64,000 nt of DNA, taken from NCBI RefSeq assembly GCF_039543505.1, contig NZ_BAABJW010000005.1:186001-250000 (forward strand), read 5' to 3'. Positions 58,561 to 64,000 of this stretch are shown piece after piece. Source of the DNA: Litoribaculum gwangyangense (GTDB lineage: Bacteria; Bacteroidota; Bacteroidia; Flavobacteriales; Flavobacteriaceae). Each line of letters opens with the position of its first letter. Within the stretch, counting starts at the first letter, position 1. The notes below the pieces were generated by a model, which ran no database searches, was not told where the DNA came from, and saw only the letters and a program-made list of their open reading frames with translations. Both the position numbers and the translations under genes were made by a program.

Positions 58561-59440
58561 TATTTTAATTATACTCTTATTCAGTTTTGTTTTTAATGGA
58601 TTTTCGCAAGAATTGAATTGCAATTTAGTGGTAAATGCGCAACAAACCGGTAATGAAAATTTTCCCATTTTTAAAACCCTAGAAAAGCAACTTACCGAGT
58701 TTATAAATAACACGAAATGGACCAATAAAACCTTTAAAAACCAAGAGCGCATTAATTGTAGTATGGTTATAAACATAACCAACTACAGTGGCGAATCTTT
58801 TCAAGCTTCGTTGCAAGTGCAATCTTCTCGTCCGGTTTATGGATCATCTTTTGGTACGCCACTTTACAGCTTTAATGACAAGGATTTTAATTTTCAATAT
58901 CTGGAATTTCAAAATTTGATCTACAATCCTACACAATTTGAATCTAATTTGGTATCTGTTTTAGCTTTTCATGTGTACATGATACTAGCCTTAGATGCGG
59001 ATTCCTTTTCGGAAAATGGTGGGGATGAGTATTATAAACAGGCACAAACCATTCTAAATTATTCACAACAAGGTAATTTTAAAGGTTGGAAATTGGAAGA
59101 TGGTTTGCAAAGTAGATTTGCACTTATTGATAACGTATTATCTCCTACTTTCAAGGAGTATAGAAGTGTGATGTATAATTACCACAGAAATGGGTTGGAC
59201 GTTATGAGTGACAACACAAAAGAAGGTAAAGATGTCATAGCCTCATCTTTACAACAGTTTCAGGCTATGAACAGTAGGAGACCAAATTCGTTTTTGCTTC
59301 GAACTTTTTTTGATGCCAAAGCAGATGAAATTGAACAAATTTTCACAGATGGACCTAACGTGAACATAGCCAAGGTTAAAGAAACGCTTCAAAAAGTGGC
59401 ACCAATGCATAGCGGTAAATGGCAAAATATTAAGTTCTAA
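58553..59440 (+). CDS. DUF4835 exported protein
   Basis: The 295-residue protein has a signal peptide (ending NGFSQ), then ELNCNLVVNAQQ, INITNYSGESFQASLQVQSSRPVYG near residue 75 (key words SSRPVYG) and a long helical second half ending HSGKWQNIKF, the DUF4835 pattern. It probably works at the cell envelope; its function is unknown. It sits between coaBC and recN as in many flavobacteria. Confidence 0.88.
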   Translation: MRNILIILLFSFVFNGFSQELNCNLVVNAQQTGNENFPIFKTLEKQLTEFINNTKWTNKTFKNQERINCSMVINITNYSGESFQASLQVQSSRPVYGSSFGTPLYSFNDKDFNFQYLEFQNLIYNPTQFESNLVSVLAFHVYMILALDADSFSENGGDEYYKQAQTILNYSQQGNFKGWKLEDGLQSRFALIDNVLSPTFKEYRSVMYNYHRNGLDVMSDNTKEGKDVIASSLQQFQAMNSRRPNSFLLRTFFDAKADEIEQIFTDGPNVNIAKVKETLQKVAPMHSGKWQNIKF

Positions 59441-59503
59441 GAGTAACTATTTTAATTGGCATTTTCTTATATTTATTTTCAAATTTTTATAGCTTAAAAA
59501 ACA

Positions 59504-61156
59504 TTGTTAACCTCACTTTCCATAAAAAATTACGCTTTAATCGATAACCTTCAAGTAGATTTTAACGATGGCTTTTCAATAATTACGGGCGAAACTGGAG
59601 CAGGAAAATCCATTTTGCTAGGTGGTTTATCTTTAATATTGGGTAAACGAGCCGATTTGAGTAGTTTAAAAAATAAGGAAGAGAAGTGTGTTATTGAGGC
59701 CGTTTTTAATGTTTCCAATTATAATTTAAAAGCGCTTTTTAAGGCTGAAGATTTTGATTACGAAGAGCAAACCATTATACGTAGGGAAATTTTGCCATCA
59801 GGTAAATCAAGAGCCTTTGTAAATGATTCGCCTGTAAACCTGAATAGTTTGCAACTTTTAGGAGAGCGTCTGGTAGATATACATTCACAGCACCAAACTC
59901 TGGAACTGACAAGTAATGATTTTCAGTTTCAAGTAATTGATGCTTTGGCTAAAAATGATGAAGATTTACAAATTTACAGACAAGAATTAAAGGTTTATAA
60001 GCATTTACAAAAAGAGTTCAAAGAACTTTTAAATTTTCAAGCAGAAGCCATAAAAGAACATGATTACAACTCATTCTTACTTAATGAATTGATAGAAGCA
60101 AAATTGGTTGAGGGTGAATTGGAGACCCTAGAAGAGGAATACGAGACCTTGAATAATATAGAGGGTATTCAAGAAAAACTTTCTGAAGCTTATCAATTAT
60201 TAAATGAAGAACAAATAGGTGTTTTAACATCGCTTACATCTTTAAAAAATGTGCTTCAAAAACTAGCAAATTATTCTTCAAAATATGAGGATATTTTTAA
60301 TAGAACCCAAAGTAGTTTGATTGAATTAGATGATGTTTTTACTGAAATAAATAGGCTGCAAGATGGTTTAGATGCAGATCCCAATAGGTTAGAAGTAATT
60401 GATGCTAAATTAAAAATGCTTCATAATTTGATGCAAAAACATGTAGCCAATGATATTTCAGAATTATTAAACATTAAAAACCAACTTGAGGAAAAGGTAG
60501 CGTTTACTGAGAATTTGGATGATACGATTACTAAAAAACAAACTGAAATCAATTCAAAAGAAAGAGAATTAAATACCATTTCTAAAACCATTCATGACAA
60601 AAGAATAAGTGTTATTCCAAAATTAAAATCACAACTCGAAACTATTTTATTTAGTTTGGGTATGCCAAATGCCCAGTTTAAGATAGATTTGGTTTTCAGC
60701 GATATGTTTTTTACTAATGGAAAAGATGAATTATCGCTTATGTTTTCGGCCAATAAAGGGGGTAATTTTAACGAGCTTAAAAAAGCAGCTTCTGGTGGTG
60801 AGTTATCTCGAATTATGTTGGCTATAAAATCGGTTTTGGCAAAGTATATCCAATTGCCAACTATCATGTTTGATGAAATTGATACGGGTGTTTCAGGTGA
60901 AATATCCAATAAAATGGGAGATATTATGTTGGAAATGAGTAGAACTATGCAAGTTTTTTCCATAACACATCTGCCACAAATCGCGGCTAAAGGGCATTCG
61001 CATTTTAAGGTTTTTAAAGAAGATGTTAATGAAGTGACACAAACCAATATGGTTAAGTTAAATCACGATGAGCGTATTGTGGAAATTGCGCAGATGCTTG
61101 GGGGGATTGACATGTCTTCATCTGCCATTGCTCATGCTAAAGAATTATTGAATTAG
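59504..61156 (+). CDS. recN: DNA repair protein RecN
   Basis: The 550-residue protein is an SMC-like ATPase with Walker A GETGAGKSI near residue 30, a long coiled coil (about 150-370), the signature SGGELSRIMLA and Walker B TIMFDEIDTGVSG. It acts in double-strand break repair. The start is TTG at 59504: a stop lies just upstream in frame, and the product then begins MLTSLSIKNYALID, the family N-terminus. It ends a five-gene run that starts with bamD. Confidence 0.95.
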   Translation: MLTSLSIKNYALIDNLQVDFNDGFSIITGETGAGKSILLGGLSLILGKRADLSSLKNKEEKCVIEAVFNVSNYNLKALFKAEDFDYEEQTIIRREILPSGKSRAFVNDSPVNLNSLQLLGERLVDIHSQHQTLELTSNDFQFQVIDALAKNDEDLQIYRQELKVYKHLQKEFKELLNFQAEAIKEHDYNSFLLNELIEAKLVEGELETLEEEYETLNNIEGIQEKLSEAYQLLNEEQIGVLTSLTSLKNVLQKLANYSSKYEDIFNRTQSSLIELDDVFTEINRLQDGLDADPNRLEVIDAKLKMLHNLMQKHVANDISELLNIKNQLEEKVAFTENLDDTITKKQTEINSKERELNTISKTIHDKRISVIPKLKSQLETILFSLGMPNAQFKIDLVFSDMFFTNGKDELSLMFSANKGGNFNELKKAASGGELSRIMLAIKSVLAKYIQLPTIMFDEIDTGVSGEISNKMGDIMLEMSRTMQVFSITHLPQIAAKGHSHFKVFKEDVNEVTQTNMVKLNHDERIVEIAQMLGGIDMSSSAIAHAKELLN

Positions 61157-61208
61157 CCTGCCATTCTTTCGGAATCCCGATTCCATTATAAAATTCATAA
61201 TTAAATAT

Positions 61209-61216
61209 TATCTTTG
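61209..61216 (+). promoter_or_regulatory. putative -7 box of fabI
   Basis: TATCTTTG lies 50 bp before the ATG at 61267. Confidence 0.35.
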
Positions 61217-61266
61217 AAGCCATATAAATATACAAAGCAACTATTAAATTCATAAATTAACCAGAC

Positions 61267-62085
61267 ATGTCATACAATTTACTAAAAGGAAAAAAAGGTA
61301 TTATTTTTGGAGCTCTAGACTCTAACTCCATTGCTTGGAAAACAGCAGAACGTGTTCATGAAGAAGGAGGTACATTTGTTTTAACAAATGCACCGGTAGC
61401 CATGCGAATGGGTCAGATTAATGAGTTAGCTGAAAAAACCGGATCTCAAATTATTCCTGCCGATGCAACATCTCTGGAAGATTTGCAGAATTTAGTAGAT
61501 AAATCCATGGAGATTTTAGGAGGTAAAATCGATTTTGTTTTACATTCTATTGGGATGTCTATAAACGTTAGAAAAGGAAAGCATTATACAGACCAAAATT
61601 ATGACTGGACACAAAAAGGAACCGATGTTTCTGCGATGTCTTTTCATAAATTAATGCAAACACTTTACAAAAGTGATGCGATGAATGAGTGGGGAAGTAT
61701 AGTGGCTTTAACTTATATGGCTGCACAACGTGTATTTCCAGATTATAACGATATGGCTGATAACAAAGCCTATTTAGAGAGTATTGCCCGTAGTTTTGGG
61801 TATTTCTTTGGTGTCGATAAAAAAGTGCGTGTCAATACCATTTCACAATCGCCTACGCCAACAACTGCCGGTAGCGGGGTAAAAGGATTTGATGGCTTTA
61901 TTGCTTATGCCGAAAAAATGTCGCCTCTTGGAAACGCTACGGCTTTAGATTGTGCTAATTACACTGTGGCTATGTTTAGTGATTTAACCAAACGTGTAAC
62001 TTTGCAAAATCTATATAACGATGGTGGTTTCAGTAATATGGGGGTAAGCGATGCAGTAATGAAAACCTTCATGGGAGAAGAATAA
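61267..62085 (+). CDS. fabI: enoyl-[acyl-carrier-protein] reductase
   Basis: The 272-residue protein has the SDR fold in the FabI variant: GIIFGALDSNSIAWKTA at the start, TYMAAQRVFPDYNDMADNKA near residue 160 with the catalytic Tyr-x6-Lys (Tyr in PDYND, Lys in DNKA), and PTPTTAGSGVKGF. It reduces enoyl-ACP in the last step of each fatty acid elongation round. A terminator follows 21 bp on. Confidence 0.95.
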   Translation: MSYNLLKGKKGIIFGALDSNSIAWKTAERVHEEGGTFVLTNAPVAMRMGQINELAEKTGSQIIPADATSLEDLQNLVDKSMEILGGKIDFVLHSIGMSINVRKGKHYTDQNYDWTQKGTDVSAMSFHKLMQTLYKSDAMNEWGSIVALTYMAAQRVFPDYNDMADNKAYLESIARSFGYFFGVDKKVRVNTISQSPTPTTAGSGVKGFDGFIAYAEKMSPLGNATALDCANYTVAMFSDLTKRVTLQNLYNDGGFSNMGVSDAVMKTFMGEE

Positions 62086-62105
62086 ATTTTTAAAAATCAC
62101 AAAAC

Positions 62106-62129
62106 AAGCCATCTTTAATAAGGTGGCTT
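62106..62129 (+). terminator. terminator of fabI
   Basis: AAGCCATC pairs with GGTGGCTT (one G-T pair) around an 8-bp loop, followed by a T run. Confidence 0.8.
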
Positions 62130-62145
62130 TTTTGTTTGGATTGGT

Positions 62146-62153
62146 TACATTTG
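62146..62153 (+). promoter_or_regulatory. putative -7 box very close to the glycosyltransferase start
   Basis: TACATTTG ends 4 bp before the ATG at 62158, so transcription would begin at or next to the start codon. Confidence 0.45.
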
Positions 62154-62157
62154 TGTT

Positions 62158-63165
62158 ATGCCATTACAATTTTCATTTATTATTCCAGTGTATAATCGCC
62201 CTGACGAAATACAAGAACTTTTGCAAAGTTTTGAAGCTTTGGAAACTAATACGCCATACGAAATTGTAATTGTTGAAGATGGATCTTCAAATTCATCGAA
62301 AAATGTGGTTGACAGTTTTAATGATAAACTGAACATCTCATATTTTTTCAAAAAAAATTCTGGTCCGGGAGATTCTCGGAATTATGGAATGTTACATGCT
62401 AAAGGTAATTATTTTATCATTTTGGATAGTGATTGTATTTTGCCTAAAAACTATTTGAACGAAGTTGAAAAAAGTTTAAATGAAGATTTTGTAGATTGTT
62501 TTGGAGGGCCCGATACGGCACACCAATCGTTTACTAATCTTCAAAAAGCCATTAATTTTTCCATGACATCATTTATTACTACTGGTGGTATTCGTGGCAA
62601 AAAAAAGAGCGTGGATAGATTTCAACCAAGAAGTTTTAATATGGGTATTTCCAAAAAAGCCTTTCACGCTTCAAAAGGATTTGCTCATATTCATCCAGGA
62701 GAAGATCCTGATTTGTCTATTCGTCTTTGGAATTTAGGTTTTAAAACTAAACTTATTCCTGAAGCCTTTGTATATCACAAACGTCGTATTTCATGGATAA
62801 CCTTTTACAAGCAGGTTTATAAATTTGGTTTGGTACGCCCCATTTTAAATCAATGGCATCCTTCAACAAATAAAATCACTTATTGGTTTCCAACGGTTTT
62901 TAGTATCGGCTTTATAATATCTGTTGTGCTCTTATTTTTCAACTTTAAATGGTTATTTTATACCTATATTTTGTACTTTATAATAGCTTTTATGGTAGCT
63001 TTAATATCAAATAATAATATAGTTGTATCGCTACTTTCATTAATAGCTATTTTTGTACAATTTTTCGGGTATGGCTTTGGATTTTTAATATCTACTTTGG
63101 CCACATCAATTTTGAATATGGAACCAGAAACATATTTTCCTAAATTATTTTTTAAATCAAAATGA
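62158..63165 (+). CDS. family 2 glycosyltransferase, membrane-anchored
   Basis: The 335-residue protein has the GT-A fold start FIIPVYNRPDEIQELLQSF, the metal motif LDSDCILP near residue 96, a later GEDPDLSIRLW, and three C-terminal membrane helices (about 240-320). It transfers an unknown sugar at the inner membrane. Its stop overlaps the next start by ATGA. Confidence 0.9.
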   Translation: MPLQFSFIIPVYNRPDEIQELLQSFEALETNTPYEIVIVEDGSSNSSKNVVDSFNDKLNISYFFKKNSGPGDSRNYGMLHAKGNYFIILDSDCILPKNYLNEVEKSLNEDFVDCFGGPDTAHQSFTNLQKAINFSMTSFITTGGIRGKKKSVDRFQPRSFNMGISKKAFHASKGFAHIHPGEDPDLSIRLWNLGFKTKLIPEAFVYHKRRISWITFYKQVYKFGLVRPILNQWHPSTNKITYWFPTVFSIGFIISVVLLFFNFKWLFYTYILYFIIAFMVALISNNNIVVSLLSLIAIFVQFFGYGFGFLISTLATSILNMEPETYFPKLFFKSK

Positions 63166-64000
63166 TAAAAAAACTTAGGTTAGAAATTATTACTTCGTTT
63201 AGAAACGGAAAAATAAATGTGTTTTTCTTGTTTTTGTTGTCGTCGATTGTTATTTTATTATTGACTAAACTTTCTAAAGAATATACAAATACTTTGGCTT
63301 TCGAAATTGAAAAGCAAAATGTGCCTCAGGAAAATATAATTTTAAACGACTCGGTAAAATTGATTGTTACTCTAAAAACCCATGGTTTTAAATGGTTAAA
63401 TTATTATATATCTAAACCAAAAATTAAAATTGATTTCAGTAAAGATGTGTATAAAAAGGATGGAGTATTTACTTGGAATAAATCTATGGCTTATTTAAAT
63501 AATACACAGTTTGATAAACAAGTTGAGTTACTCAATATATCACCTGATACATTAACCTTTAGGTATGGAATAAATATGGTTAAAAAGGTTCCTGTAAAAG
63601 TGAACGTAAAGCTGAATTTTAGTCCAGGATATAACATCTCAAATGATTTTGTCTCAGAACCCGATTCTATTGTTGTTGTAGGGCCAAATATTTTGGTTTC
63701 AGAAATTAATTTTGTTGAAACAGATAGCGTAATGTTTAACGCTGTTAAATCGGATTTGACATCCAAAGTAAAATTGAAATTACCAAATAACAATTCGAAT
63801 TTAAGATTCTCAAATAATCAAGTTTTAATAAAAGCCAAGGTTGAAAAGTTTACAGAAGGCTCATTAAACATACCCATAACCATTATAAACAAGCCTAAAG
63901 ATATAGAATTAAAATATTTTCCGAAAACAGTAAATGTATCTTATAATGTTAGTTTAAGTGATTATAGTAAAATATCAAATAAAGATTTTAAAGTGGTTTG
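63162..64000 (+). CDS. YbbR-like (CdaR-type) membrane protein, 3' end missing
   Basis: The frame starts with ATG at 63162, inside the stop of the glycosyltransferase gene, and runs off the window end (279 codons visible). It has one membrane helix (INVFFLFLLSSIVILLLT, about residues 18-35) followed by repeated beta-rich segments such as VPVKVNVKLNFSPGY and DSIVVVGP, the YbbR repeat. YbbR/CdaR proteins regulate c-di-AMP synthesis in Gram-positives; in Bacteroidota the role is unclear. Confidence 0.8.
   Translation, partial: MIKKLRLEIITSFRNGKINVFFLFLLSSIVILLLTKLSKEYTNTLAFEIEKQNVPQENIILNDSVKLIVTLKTHGFKWLNYYISKPKIKIDFSKDVYKKDGVFTWNKSMAYLNNTQFDKQVELLNISPDTLTFRYGINMVKKVPVKVNVKLNFSPGYNISNDFVSEPDSIVVVGPNILVSEINFVETDSVMFNAVKSDLTSKVKLKLPNNNSNLRFSNNQVLIKAKVEKFTEGSLNIPITIINKPKDIELKYFPKTVNVSYNVSLSDYSKISNKDFKVV

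Noticed and set aside
1..64000. CRISPR array, tRNA or rRNA genes
   Set aside because: No regularly spaced repeats and no cloverleaf or rRNA-like stretch were noticed by eye; a tRNAscan and Infernal run would be needed to be sure.

Overview
The window is a 64 kb piece of an AT-rich chromosome from a member of the Flavobacteriaceae (phylum Bacteroidota), probably marine. The signs are: many boxes of the Bacteroidota form TAnnTTTG in front of genes and no clear Shine-Dalgarno sequences; a secreted nuclease with a C-terminal type IX secretion sorting domain; a glutamine synthetase III; the Bacteroidota form of RNA polymerase omega; a fused B12-dependent mutase; and families largely confined to Bacteroidota (DUF3078, DUF4835, DUF4197, DUF6913-like). 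No rRNA, tRNA, CRISPR array, complete insertion sequence or prophage was found. Most of the window is ordinary core genome. The accessory part is mainly the first 14 kb.

Layout. 1-1.4 kb: end of a 2-keto-3-deoxygluconate kinase gene and a KDPG/KHG aldolase. 1.5-9 kb: an AraC-type regulator divergent from a five-gene set that reads as a complete trans-4-hydroxy-L-proline degradation route (deaminase, semialdehyde dehydrogenase, 2-epimerase, FAD dehydrogenase) ending in a FucP-type MFS permease. 9-9.8 kb: a gene-poor stretch holding a 50-residue gene not apparent at usual length cut-offs, with a palindrome in its promoter. 9.8-11.8 kb: a secreted endonuclease I-type enzyme. 11.8-14.2 kb: a blaI-blaR1-like regulatory pair with two 14-bp dyads upstream. 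14.2-20.2 kb: Ca/Na antiporter, head-to-head glutamine synthetases II and III, and purM.

20.4-27.4 kb: DUF3078 protein, prfA, pyrF, several small or exported proteins of unknown function, a PqqB-like hydrolase and purU. 27.6-31 kb: the fused mutase (IcmF type). 31-39.2 kb: a small helical protein, an Lrp regulator, an MFS exporter overlapping a YpdA-like reductase, a DUF1684 lipoprotein, a coiled-coil membrane protein, a long GAPDH and an HtrA protease. 39.4-46 kb: dapF-GNAT-mltG-DUF2279 operon, a lysozyme-like protein, then rsmI-like, low-molecular-weight phosphatase and dnaA on the minus strand. 46-51.6 kb: thioesterase, a YigZ gene damaged by a one-base assembly gap, ribD, GNAT, prmC-ligA. 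51.7-54.6 kb: two membrane proteins and a 5'-nucleotidase split into two genes. 54.6-64 kb: a plus-strand run of housekeeping genes: DUF6913-like, dapA, bamD, rpoZ-like, coaBC, DUF4835, recN, fabI, a glycosyltransferase and a YbbR-like gene cut by the window end.

The genes that work together most clearly are the hydroxyproline set (collagen- or cell-wall-derived hydroxyproline to 2-oxoglutarate), the BlaI/BlaR1 sensor pair, the two glutamine synthetases, and the paired 5'-nucleotidase halves. I found no whole new system. The best leads are the hydroxyproline cluster with its unexpected permease, the BlaR1 pair without a beta-lactamase nearby, two hidden small genes with palindromic control regions, a mutase with a mixed active site, and the split nucleotidase.
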